DNA of 15,677 bases from Spartobacteria bacterium (GTDB lineage Bacteria; Verrucomicrobiota; Verrucomicrobiia; Chthoniobacterales; Chthoniobacteraceae). The position numbers were made by a program, and so were the translations under genes. Under the pieces are notes generated by a model. It saw only the letters and a list, made by a program, of their open reading frames with translations, did no database searches and was not told where the DNA came from. The stretch covers positions 1-15,677 of the forward strand of contig JANXZI010000191.1 in NCBI GenBank assembly GCA_025355595.1, read 5' to 3'. Positions 1-5,869 of this stretch are shown here, one piece after another (within the stretch, counting starts at the first letter, position 1; each line of letters starts with the position of its first letter).

Positions 1-179
1 TCCAGTACAACAAGCGCGACAAGGAGGAGGTCGCACCAGTCGAATATATGGAATACGTGCTGAACAACCGCGAGATCCACGTGCCGTTCTTCGAGGCGAG
101 CGCGAGCAAATGTGAGGGAGTGTTTGAGACGCTGAACATGATCACAAAGCTGCTCATCCACAAATACCTCAACAAGTAG
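1..179 (+). CDS. mglA: MglA-like small Ras-family GTPase, C-terminal part (5' end outside window)
   Basis: The frame is open from base 3 to the TAG at 177-179 and gives the last 58 residues of a protein that begins before the window. It starts with QYNKRD, which holds the NKxD guanine-recognition (G4) motif. It continues with PVEYMEYVLN and a PFFEASASKCEGVFETLNMI segment; its FEASAS stretch sits where the G5 loop of small GTPases lies, and GVFETL is typical of the MglA family. MglA is the polarity and motility GTPase of myxobacteria, and related proteins occur in many phyla. The P-loop and switch regions are not visible, so activity cannot be judged. The next gene, 26 bp downstream on the same strand, is a roadblock/LC7 protein. 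That is the usual partner (MglB-type GTPase-activating protein), which supports the call and a shared operon. Confidence 0.8.
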   Translation, partial: QYNKRDKEEVAPVEYMEYVLNNREIHVPFFEASASKCEGVFETLNMITKLLIHKYLNK

Positions 180-205
180 CCGCCACCCGAAAATCCGCGC
201 ACACG

Positions 206-676
206 ATGGCCTTTCCACAACTGATCGAGGAAGACATGCAGTTCATTGACAAGGTTCTCAGCGACCTCGTCAGGAAAAGCGAAGCCGTGCTCTCGATGGT
301 CGTCGAGAAGGCGGGCTACCTCATCCAGCAGCACGGCAACGCCGAAGGGCTGGACAGCACGACGCTCGCGACCCTTGGCTCGAATGCCTACAACGCCACG
401 CACTTCATGGCGCAGCTCGTGAATGAGCACAACTTCACGAGCATGTACCAGCAGGGCGAGACCTTCAGCACGCTCATCCTGAACATTGATGCCAACTGCA
501 TCCTCGTCCTCATCTTCAGCACTGACCACACCGTCGGCTCGATGAAATACTACGCTGCCCCCGCGGTGAAAAGCATCAGCGGACAGCTCTCGCTCGCCTC
601 CGAACGCGGCGAGACCGCGCTCGATCTCTGCGACATGAATCCCGACGACGTGCAGGCCCTCTTCCGCCGCGCGTAG
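206..676 (+). CDS. Roadblock/LC7-domain protein, probable MglB-like regulator of the upstream GTPase
   Basis: 156 residues with an alpha/beta pattern expected of the roadblock/LC7 fold. A first helix (about residues 10-25) is followed by SEAVLSMVVEKAGYLIQQHG, then a long helix rich in Ala, Met and His (about 50-75). Strands follow around FSTLILNID and CILVLIF, then a C-terminal helix near AVKSISGQLSL. Roadblock proteins dimerise and bind small GTPases; MglB stimulates GTP hydrolysis by MglA. It lies 26 bp after the mglA-like stop in the same direction, so the two are probably co-transcribed. The last 30 or so residues (DLCDMNPDDVQALFRRA end) extend past the core fold and may be a partner-binding tail. 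Whether it is an activating protein or only a scaffold cannot be told from sequence. The ATG at 206 is the natural start. Confidence 0.75.
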   Translation: MAFPQLIEEDMQFIDKVLSDLVRKSEAVLSMVVEKAGYLIQQHGNAEGLDSTTLATLGSNAYNATHFMAQLVNEHNFTSMYQQGETFSTLILNIDANCILVLIFSTDHTVGSMKYYAAPAVKSISGQLSLASERGETALDLCDMNPDDVQALFRRA

Positions 677-684
677 CGGGAAAA

Positions 685-713
685 GTTGAGAGATATTTGT
701 TGAGAGTTGAGAG
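685..713. repeat. Short direct repeat, three copies of TTGAGAG
   Basis: Copies of TTGAGAG lie at 686-692, 700-706 and 707-713, just after the roadblock stop. It resembles other low-complexity intergenic repeats in this window that are built from 7-11 nt units. No function is visible. Confidence 0.5.
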
Positions 714-751
714 GCGCCGTCGCGGTTCCACGGATGACGCAGCACCGCGCA

Positions 752-768
752 TCGCAGGATGCCTGCGA
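752..768. other. Perfect 7-bp stem-loop between convergent genes
   Basis: TCGCAGG (752-758), loop ATG, CCTGCGA (762-768). It sits between the end of the roadblock gene and the stop of the convergent small membrane gene. No T-run follows on either strand, so it is not a standard intrinsic terminator. It could still mark the transcript end for one or both sides. Confidence 0.35.
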
Positions 769-775
769 GCACCAC

Positions 776-970
776 TCAGTCTTTTGCGCCGTCTCTTCCC
801 ACGCGCACGCGCGGTGGGCGCTCGAAAAGCTGCAGCGCAAGCCCGAAGATAAACCCCGCGGCCAGCGCCGTGAGGACGGCGGAAACAGGATTTGCCACGG
901 CACGCTCGCCGAGCCTCCGCACGTTTCCGGCGATTTCCTTCGCCCGCTTTGCGATTTCCGCCGCTTCCAT
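776..970 (-). CDS. Small membrane-anchored protein resembling the ElaB/YqjD/DUF883 type
   Basis: 64 residues if translation starts at the ATG at 970-968. A short amphipathic helix (MEAAEIAKRAKEIAGNVRRL) is followed by ANPVSAVLTALAAGFIFGLAL and a basic tail. An amphipathic helix, then an ANP motif, then a Gly-rich single membrane segment is the arrangement of DUF883/YqjD-like proteins, which are inner-membrane anchored and reported to associate with ribosomes. The match is by pattern only. The start ATG shares one base with the TGA of the upstream gene (TGATG), so the pair is probably translationally coupled. A longer reading of the frame would overlap the upstream gene and has non-conserved sequence, so I did not use it. 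Confidence 0.6.
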   Translation of the reverse strand: MEAAEIAKRAKEIAGNVRRLGERAVANPVSAVLTALAAGFIFGLALQLFERPPRVRVGRDGAKD

Positions 971-1233
971 CACTTGCGTTTCTCGCTGATCACCTCGGAA
1001 ATTTTCACGAGCCCGAGCAGCAGGAGCACCGGGCGCAGCAGGCCAAAGACGATGGAAGTCACGAGGCTGAGGATTCTGCCGATGGGAAAAATCGTCAGAA
1101 AAATTCCGACGAAGAATGCCCACACCAGCGACTTCCCCGGCTGCCTGCGGACTTCCTCCACGGTCTTCTGCACAAAGTCATTCACCGGCTTTTTGGCCTC
1201 CGGCTGCGGCGCGGGTTCGATCGGCTCGGGCAT
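970..1233 (-). CDS. Small hydrophobic membrane protein of unknown function
   Basis: 87 residues from the ATG at 1233-1231. An upstream GTG at 1254 would add seven residues but has no support. The N-terminus is rich in Pro and Glu (PEPIEPAPQPEAKKP). An amphipathic helix follows (NDFVQKTVEEVRRQPGKS), then a hydrophobic stretch of roughly residues 37-75 that can form one or two membrane helices, and the polar end SEVISEKRK. It is the first gene of a two-gene unit with the DUF883-like protein, overlapping it by one base. Pairs of small envelope proteins of this kind occur in yqj-type clusters, but I cannot assign a family. The 113 bp between its start and the divergent transporter gene must hold both promoters. 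Confidence 0.6.
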   Translation of the reverse strand: MPEPIEPAPQPEAKKPVNDFVQKTVEEVRRQPGKSLVWAFFVGIFLTIFPIGRILSLVTSIVFGLLRPVLLLLGLVKISEVISEKRK

Positions 1234-1306
1234 GGGTGCATTAACGCCATGCACCGCCGCGCAGTCAACGCGGGAAGCGCGCGGCCTGGTCCCCTGCCCT
1301 TGCGTC

Positions 1307-1336
1307 TTGCGCCGCCTCGCGTGCCCTCGCTTTACT
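1307..1336 (+). promoter_or_regulatory. Weak promoter-like pair upstream of the EamA gene
   Basis: TTGCGC (1307-1312) and TTTACT (1331-1336) are separated by 18 bp. Matches are 3/6 to the -35 and 4/6 to the -10 consensus. The start of transcription would fall only a few bases before the ATG at 1347, similar to the arrangement proposed for ppnP. No Shine-Dalgarno sequence is present. Confidence 0.25.
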
Positions 1337-1346
1337 CCGCGCCCTC

Positions 1347-2264
1347 ATGCTGCCCGCCATCCTCACCACGCTGCTCTGGAGCTGCTCCGCGATCTGCGCG
1401 GCGCGCTCCGCGAAGATCGTCGGCGGCGCGCCTGCGAATCTCGCGCGCATGATCGTCGGCGCGGCACTGCTCGGAATGTGCGCGCACACCGCCGGGCGCT
1501 CGCTGCTCGGCGGGCCGGCGCTGCCGTGGTTTGTCGCGAGCGGGTTCATCGGCTTCGGGCTCGGCGATGTCGCGATGTTCGGGGCCATCGGCCGCATCGG
1601 GCCTCGACTCACGATGCTGCTCACGCACTGCCTCGCCGCACCGCTCGCCGCGATCACGGAATGGCTCTGGCTCGGCACGCGGCTCGGCCTGCAGGAGATG
1701 GTCTGCGCCCTCGTGATCCTCGGCGGCGTCGCGCTCGCGCTCGCGCCGGATCGCGGCGTGAAAATCCCGCGCCGGGCATTCTGGATCGGCGTGCTGTGCG
1801 GGCTCGGCTCGGCGGCGGGCCAGGGCTTCGGGAGCGTGCTCAGCAGGAAGGCGAGCGCGTTTTATCCCGCGACGCACGGTGTCGTCGAAGGCATGATCGG
1901 CGGAGCCACCGCGGCGTACGAGCGCATCCTGCCGGGCATCTTCGTCGCGCTCGCCTTTTTCCTCCTCGCAAGGCGCACCGCGGAAAAACGCGAACCGCAC
2001 GCCTGGCCGCAGGCATGGCCGTGGATCATCGGCAACGCGCTCGCCGGCCCGAGCATCGGCGTCGCCGTTTACCAATGGGGCGTGGCCACGACTCCCACAG
2101 GCATCCTCATGCCGATCGTCGCTACGGTGCCGGTGATCACGCAATTCCTCGCGTGGAAAATCGAGGGCCATCACCCCACGCGGCGCACGGTGCTCGGCGG
2201 CGTCATCGCCGTGGCGGGCGTCATCGCGCTCGCGGCGGCGTCGGGGAAGCTGAAGTTCGGTTAG
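1347..2264 (+). CDS. EamA-type drug/metabolite (DMT) superfamily transporter
   Basis: 305 residues, with about ten hydrophobic segments in two similar halves of five, the architecture of EamA transporters in the cytoplasmic membrane. The first half runs from the N-terminal segment LPAILTTLLWSCSAICA to LQEMVCALVILGGVALALAP. The second runs from RRAFWIGVLCGLGSAAGQ to TVLGGVIAVAGVIALAAASG. Both halves end with the typical LGGxxxxxGVxLA helix. The substrate is unknown: family members export amino acids, nucleosides, toxic metabolites or sugars. A polar loop around residues 205-220 (RRTAEKREPHAWPQ) separates segments in the second half. The gene is divergent from the small membrane pair and convergent with proS, whose stop is only 12 bp away. 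No terminator is visible in that gap. The start is the first ATG preceding the first membrane helix. Confidence 0.85.
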   Translation: MLPAILTTLLWSCSAICAARSAKIVGGAPANLARMIVGAALLGMCAHTAGRSLLGGPALPWFVASGFIGFGLGDVAMFGAIGRIGPRLTMLLTHCLAAPLAAITEWLWLGTRLGLQEMVCALVILGGVALALAPDRGVKIPRRAFWIGVLCGLGSAAGQGFGSVLSRKASAFYPATHGVVEGMIGGATAAYERILPGIFVALAFFLLARRTAEKREPHAWPQAWPWIIGNALAGPSIGVAVYQWGVATTPTGILMPIVATVPVITQFLAWKIEGHHPTRRTVLGGVIAVAGVIALAAASGKLKFG

Positions 2265-2276
2265 CTCCCGAACGAC

Positions 2277-3803
2277 TCAGTAGCTCTTCGCGAAGACGAC
2301 GCGGCGCACGCTCGGGCGACCGCTCCACACGCACTTGCCGTCCTCAAGCGGCGCGTCGAACGGGATGCAGCGGATGGTCACCTTGAGCTGCTCCTTGATC
2401 TCCGTCTCGACTTCCGCCGAGCCGTCCCAGTGCGCGACTGCAAAGCCGCCGTGGATCTCGGGCTTCGCTGGATTTTTCGCGGTGAAAAATGCGATGAATT
2501 CGTCCTTCGTCTCGATCTTCACCGTGTGCGCGTCGCGGAGTTTCGTCGCGCGATCGAGCAGTGAGTCGTGGATTTCCTGCAGCAGCCCGGCGATGCCGGA
2601 TGTGAAGTCGGCGGTCGCGGGAAAAGTCTTGTCCTTGTGCCCGCGATCTCGGCGCGCGACGGCGACGGATCCTTTTTCCAAATCGCGCATGCCGATCTCC
2701 ACGCGCACCGGCACGCCCTTTTTGATCCACTCCCAGCTCTTCACGCCGCCGCCGAGGTCGCGCTTATCCACATGCACACGCACGGGCTCGCCGCCGAAGG
2801 TCTGCTTGCGCAACTCCGCCGCAAGCGCGTCGCATGCGGGAAGAACCGCATCGCGCATCTCGGGCTTCGGCGTGATGGGGATGATGACGATGTGCTCGGG
2901 CGCGACGCGCGGCGGGAGCACTGCGCCGTCGTCATCCGCGTGCGCCATGAGGATCGTGCCGACGAGCCGCGTCGAGACGCCCCACGATGTCGTCCACGCG
3001 TGCTCGTGTTTGTTTTCCCGCGAGATGAATTTGATGTCGCTCGCCTTCGCAAAATTCTGCCCGAGGAAATGCGACGTGCCGGCCTGGATCGCCTTGCGAT
3101 CCTGCACCATCGCCTCGATGCACAGCGTCTGCACCGCGCCGGGGAAACGCTCGCCCGCGCTTTTTTCTCCCGTGAAAACCGGCAGCGCCAGCCAGTCGCG
3201 CGCGAAGGTCTCATACACGCGCAACATCTGCATCGTCTCCTCGCGCGCCTCCTTTTCCGTCTCATGCGCGGTGTGGCCTTCCTGCCAGAGAAATTCCGTG
3301 GTGCGCAGAAAAACGCGCGGCCTCATTTCCCAGCGGACGACATTCGCCCACTGATTGATCAGGATCGGAAGGTCGCGATACGACTGCACCCACTTCGCAT
3401 AGGTCGCGCCGATGATCGTCTCCGATGTCGGACGGATCACGAGCGGCTCGGCGAGCTGCGCGGCAGGCGCGGGGCGCAGTCCGCCCTTGCCGTCGGACTC
3501 CAAGCGGTGATGCGTCACCACCGCGCATTCCTTTGCGAACCCCTCGACGTGCGCCGCCTCCTTCGCGAGATACGAGAGCGGGATGAAAAGCGGGAAGTAC
3601 GCGTTCTTGTGCCCGGTCGCCTTGAACATGCCATCCAGCGCGCGCTGCATGTTTTCCCAGATGCCGTAGCCCCACGGTTTGATCACCATGCAGCCGCGCA
3701 CGTCGGAATTCTCCGCAAGGTCCGCCGCGCGGACGACCTGCTGGTACCACTCGGGAAAGTCCTGTTCGCGCGTGGGTGTGATGGCGGTCTGTGGCTGGCT
3801 CAT
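2277..3803 (-). CDS. proS: Prolyl-tRNA synthetase, archaeal/eukaryote-type (type 3 ProS)
   Basis: 508 residues. The cytosolic enzyme joins L-proline to tRNA-Pro. Class II signature regions are clear: PWGYGIWENMQRALDGMF and YFPLFIPLSYL near the N-terminus, VIRPTSETIIG and then QWANVVRWEMRPRVFLRTTE with WQEGHTAH (motif 2 region), and STRLVGTILMAHADDDGAVL (motif 3 region). An anticodon-binding domain follows (HIVIIPITPKPE, then VHVDKRD and WEWIKKGVPVRVEIGMRDL). The short C-terminal domain ends in VVFAKSY, the hallmark of type 3 ProS with its terminal tyrosine. There is no YbaK-like editing insertion, unlike bacterial type 1 ProS. Length fits the family. A promoter-like element inside a 24-bp repeat lies 15 bp upstream of the ATG, so it may be transcribed separately from the upstream cassettes. 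Confidence 0.97.
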   Translation of the reverse strand: MSQPQTAITPTREQDFPEWYQQVVRAADLAENSDVRGCMVIKPWGYGIWENMQRALDGMFKATGHKNAYFPLFIPLSYLAKEAAHVEGFAKECAVVTHHRLESDGKGGLRPAPAAQLAEPLVIRPTSETIIGATYAKWVQSYRDLPILINQWANVVRWEMRPRVFLRTTEFLWQEGHTAHETEKEAREETMQMLRVYETFARDWLALPVFTGEKSAGERFPGAVQTLCIEAMVQDRKAIQAGTSHFLGQNFAKASDIKFISRENKHEHAWTTSWGVSTRLVGTILMAHADDDGAVLPPRVAPEHIVIIPITPKPEMRDAVLPACDALAAELRKQTFGGEPVRVHVDKRDLGGGVKSWEWIKKGVPVRVEIGMRDLEKGSVAVARRDRGHKDKTFPATADFTSGIAGLLQEIHDSLLDRATKLRDAHTVKIETKDEFIAFFTAKNPAKPEIHGGFAVAHWDGSAEVETEIKEQLKVTIRCIPFDAPLEDGKCVWSGRPSVRRVVFAKSY

Positions 3804-3818
3804 GGTGAAAGGGCGCGG

Positions 3819-3847
3819 AAGCTAGAGGGCGCAACGCACGCAGGCAA
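3819..3847 (-). promoter_or_regulatory. Promoter-like element upstream of proS, within repeat copy A
   Basis: Read on the minus strand: TTGCCT (3847-3842), 17 bp, TAGCTT (3824-3819), then 15 bp to the proS ATG. The -35 is good and the -10 is poor (3/6). The same arrangement with the same spacing occurs at 4702-4730, upstream of the small-protein gene. Transcription would begin about 8 bases before the ATG. Confidence 0.35.
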
Positions 3848-3851
3848 GCGC
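3828..3851. repeat. 24-bp direct repeat, copy A (downstream flank of the second cassette)
   Basis: Matches 4711-4734 at 22 of 24 positions (plus-strand reading GGCGCRACGCACSCAGGCAA and on). Extending to 33 bp without gaps (3819-3851 against 4702-4734) leaves 27 matches. The two copies bracket the 4430-4681/3886-4443 gene pair. Confidence 0.75.
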
Positions 3852-3885
3852 GGCGGAAATCGTAGCCGGGACTTTCCCGTCAGAG

Positions 3886-4443
3886 TTACGACTGGCAGGC
3901 AAGCCACGGCTCCTGCAATCCCATCCGCGCAATGTGCTCCTCGATGAACGCGCGATCCACATCCGTGCAGGCGAGCACGCCGCGGATGTCGTTCAAGTGC
4001 TTCGTGATTGCGCTGCCGCCCTCGCGGAAAAATTCCAGTTTGCGAATGATGACGAGTTCCGGTGGCGCGAACCACACGGGCATGCCGTCGAGTTCGACAC
4101 AGCGGCGGTGTGCGAAGCCCCAAAGCTCCAGCGGATCGCGGGAGCGGAGGTAGCAGTCCGCGCGGAATCCCGTCTCGTGGTGCAGCAGATTGAAGTGACC
4201 GCGTTCAGCGCGGGAAGACTCCTCGAGCAAGGCCTCCAGCGGGGGGCGGTAAAATTCCTCCTCGGGAAATTCCGCGATCAGTTTTTTCACGTTCCCCGGC
4301 GCGAGCGCGAGGACGATGTCCACGTCGTTGGTGTGGCGGATCTCGCCGTAGGTGATCGTCGCGACCGAGCCGGTGATCATGTAAGGCACGCCCGAGGCAT
4401 TCAGGCGCGCGACAAAAATCTGGACCGGATCAAGTTCGGCCAT
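3886..4443 (-). CDS. Nucleotidyltransferase-fold protein, AbiEii-like (cassette 1)
   Basis: 185 residues. The N-terminal part holds the nucleotidyltransferase signature TGSVATITYGEIRHTNDVDI: Gly25-Ser26 with metal-binding Asp40 and Asp42, and a third acidic residue at Asp96 in GFRADCYL. All three catalytic acids are therefore present. The C-terminal part carries VIIRKLEFFREGG and LACTDVDRAFIEEH, a helical region seen in stand-alone nucleotidyltransferases annotated near AbiEii/MNT toxins. It aligns almost without gaps to the protein at 4736-5302, about half identical by eye. Its ATG lies inside the end of the preceding small gene (14-bp overlap), so the two are translationally coupled. A toxin-antitoxin role, or another nucleotide-transfer role, is inferred from this gene pairing and not shown. 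Substrate is unknown. Confidence 0.75.
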   Translation of the reverse strand: MAELDPVQIFVARLNASGVPYMITGSVATITYGEIRHTNDVDIVLALAPGNVKKLIAEFPEEEFYRPPLEALLEESSRAERGHFNLLHHETGFRADCYLRSRDPLELWGFAHRRCVELDGMPVWFAPPELVIIRKLEFFREGGSAITKHLNDIRGVLACTDVDRAFIEEHIARMGLQEPWLACQS

Positions 4444-4681
4444 GGGTCGTCAAACGGCGCATCTCGTCCGCGATTTCCGCATCCGTCCAGTCGGGGTGCT
4501 GCTGTCGCAGCGCCGCACGTTTCAGGCGGCGCCCGGCGCGAATGAAACCCATTCCGACCGCCAGCCGCTTCGCCAGCGACATCGCGCGGATCGCACGCAC
4601 CTGCACGGCGGGCATGGGCTCGTTCAGGCCCGCGTGCCGGGCCGGAATTTTCACGGTGTCGCTTTTTGCAGGAGCATTCAT
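4430..4681 (-). CDS. Small partner protein of the nucleotidyltransferase (cassette 1), candidate antitoxin
   Basis: 83 residues from the ATG at 4681, which starts MNAP, the same four residues as its paralogue at 5510. Using an ATG six codons further upstream would lose this match. The protein is basic and mostly helical. Conserved positions shared with the two paralogues are an N-terminal NEPM..xQ motif, then a Met followed by Leu/Lys-rich helices, then LRQQHPDWTDAEIADEMRRL. The block with HPxW and then an acidic helix is the clearest family mark. No DNA-binding domain or enzyme motif can be recognised. The stop overlaps the nucleotidyltransferase start by 14 bp. The gene begins 54 bp after the stop of the first cassette's nucleotidyltransferase, with a promoter-like repeat in between. 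Confidence 0.65.
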   Translation of the reverse strand: MNAPAKSDTVKIPARHAGLNEPMPAVQVRAIRAMSLAKRLAVGMGFIRAGRRLKRAALRQQHPDWTDAEIADEMRRLTTHGRT

Positions 4682-4701
4682 CGGAAAGACAGGACGCAAA
4701 A

Positions 4702-4730
4702 AAACTACGCGGCGCGACGCACCCAGGCAA
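4702..4730 (-). promoter_or_regulatory. Promoter-like element upstream of cassette 1, within repeat copy B
   Basis: On the minus strand: TTGCCT (4730-4725), 17 bp, TAGTTT (4707-4702), then 20 bp to the ATG at 4681. It has the same spacing as the element before proS. The T-run that follows is preceded by only a short GGCGC/GCGCC stem, so it is a poor terminator. Confidence 0.35.
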
Positions 4731-4734
4731 GCGC
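4711..4734. repeat. 24-bp direct repeat, copy B (upstream flank of the second cassette)
   Basis: Lies directly after the stop of the nucleotidyltransferase at 4736-5302. It matches copy A at 3828-3851 in 22 of 24 positions. See the finding on cassette boundaries. Confidence 0.75.
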
Positions 4735-4735
4735 C

Positions 4736-5302
4736 TCAGCTCCGCTCCGGCAACTGGCACTCGGCCCACTGCGCGCCGAGGCCGAGCCGCGCGACGTGTT
4801 CCTCGATGAAGGCGCGATCCACGTCCGTGCAGGCGAGCATGAAGCGGATGTCGCGCGTGTGTTTGTCCCGGCCTCCCTCGCGGTAGTATTCGAGCTTTTT
4901 GATGATGACGTATTCCGCCGGCGCCAGCCACATCCAGTCGCCATCGCCGTAATCGTGCTGCACACGGTGCGCCATCGCCCACAGCCGGAACGGATCGCGA
5001 CCCAGGATGAACACATCCGCTTTGAAGCCGCTTGCATGGTGGATCAGGTTGAACTGCCCGCGCTCGGAACGCCGTGACTCGATCAGGACGACATCGCGCG
5101 GGGGACAATAGTAGGTTTCGATTGGAAATGTTTGCTCCAGCCGCAGCGCGTCGGCGACGCTGAGATTCAACACCACGTCAATGTCGAGCGTAGTCCGCAT
5201 CTCGCCATAAATGCCCGATGCGACCGATCCCGTGACGAAGTAATCCACGCCCAGCGCATTGAGCGGGCGGATGAACGGCGCGTAGAAATCAGGCAGCGCC
5301 AT
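4736..5302 (-). CDS. Nucleotidyltransferase-fold protein, AbiEii-like (cassette 2)
   Basis: 188 residues, paralogue of the protein at 3886-4443. The signature is TGSVASGIYGEMRTTLDIDV, with Gly25-Ser26, Asp40 and Asp42, and a third Asp at 96 in GFKADVFIL, at exactly the same residue numbers as the paralogue. The ERGxFNLxHH block, VIIKKLEYYREGG and the 14-residue stretch LACTDVDRAFIEEH are shared; the last is identical in both copies. It differs mainly around residues 108-120 (VQHDYGDGDWMW), where it is a few residues longer, and at the C-terminus (QLPERS). The ATG at 5302 overlaps the preceding small gene by 14 bp, as in cassette 1. It has a complete catalytic set, so it should be active. The substrate is unknown; tRNA or a protein is plausible for AbiEii-like enzymes. 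Confidence 0.75.
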   Translation of the reverse strand: MALPDFYAPFIRPLNALGVDYFVTGSVASGIYGEMRTTLDIDVVLNLSVADALRLEQTFPIETYYCPPRDVVLIESRRSERGQFNLIHHASGFKADVFILGRDPFRLWAMAHRVQHDYGDGDWMWLAPAEYVIIKKLEYYREGGRDKHTRDIRFMLACTDVDRAFIEEHVARLGLGAQWAECQLPERS

Positions 5303-5510
5303 GGAGCATGTGGCGGCGGAGCGCGTCGGCGACTTGCGCTTCCGTCCAGCCCGGATGCTGCCGCCGCAGGTGAATTTCCTTCGACTGGCGCGCGGTCGAA
5401 ATTATTTGCGCCATGACTTCCAATTTTTTCTGCGGCGTCATCCGGCGGAGTGCGGCAATCTGCGCAGGGTGCATCGGTTCGTCGTTGTGTGTTTGGTGCG
5501 GCGCGTTCAC
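5289..5510 (-). CDS. Small partner protein of the nucleotidyltransferase (cassette 2), candidate antitoxin
   Basis: 73 residues. The start codon at 5510 is GTG. It is preferred because the next residues (NAPHQTHNDEPMHPAQ) mirror the MNAP start and EPM motif of the paralogue at 4681; an internal ATG at EPM-HPAQ is the alternative. After EPMHPAQIAALRRMTPQKKL come two predicted helices and RRQHPGWTEAQVADALRRHM. The pattern HPxWTEAQVADALR matches small proteins of unknown function that I know from PVC and related genomes, often next to nucleotidyltransferase genes; this is recalled, not searched. The gene overlaps the nucleotidyltransferase by 14 bp and starts 57 bp after the stop of the orphan paralogue. 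Confidence 0.65.
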   Translation of the reverse strand: MNAPHQTHNDEPMHPAQIAALRRMTPQKKLEVMAQIISTARQSKEIHLRRQHPGWTEAQVADALRRHMLHGAA

Positions 5511-5567
5511 GGCAGTGTTGGCATGGAAGCTATGGCTGAATCTTTCATCTGAGCATGACCACCGCGC

Positions 5568-5813
5568 TCAGTCGGTGCTAGCAACCATCGCCGCTTTGCG
5601 CGCTTCGAGTTCGAGCTTTTCCTCCGGCCAGTCCGGGTGCCGCATCCGCAGGCCGACAATTCGCAGCGCGATGCCCGTTTCGCGCATCATCGTGATCATC
5701 TCAATTTTTTGTCCGATGCGCATTTTACGGAAGCCCGCGATCTGCACGGGGTGCATCGGCTCATCGCGAGCGATCCCCGGCATTTTGTCGTGCGGCGTTT
5801 CGGCGAGTTTCAC
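5568..5813 (-). CDS. Third, orphan paralogue of the small partner protein
   Basis: 81 residues from a GTG at 5813; an ATG at 5783 would start at MPGIARDEPM. It contains the family marks: DEPMHPVQIAGFRKMRIGQK, then IALRIVGLRMRHPDWPEEKL. No nucleotidyltransferase gene follows it; the next gene is another copy of the small protein 57 bp downstream. It may have lost its partner, may act with the partner of either neighbour, or may have a separate role. It begins 56 bp after the stop of the PP2C gene in the same direction, so it could be read from the kinase/phosphatase transcript. Confidence 0.6.
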   Translation of the reverse strand: MKLAETPHDKMPGIARDEPMHPVQIAGFRKMRIGQKIEMITMMRETGIALRIVGLRMRHPDWPEEKLELEARKAAMVASTD

Positions 5814-5869
5814 ACGAAAACCCTACACGCGCGCGGCGCTGCGGTAAAAACGAATCTCGCGGACATTTT

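Noticed and set aside
707..2386. Long plus-strand frame (559 codons) across the small membrane genes and the EamA gene
   Set aside because: Translation is Arg/Ala/His-rich, has no domains, and overlaps a clear transporter in another frame.
2568..3947. Long open frame (459 codons) antisense to proS
   Set aside because: Opposite an unmistakable ProS; Arg/His/Asp-rich translation without motifs.
4697..4736. Intrinsic terminator after the cassette 2 nucleotidyltransferase
   Set aside because: A T-run is present on the minus strand but the stem before it is only GGCGC/GCGCC with a large mismatched loop, and it is separated from the T-run by several bases.
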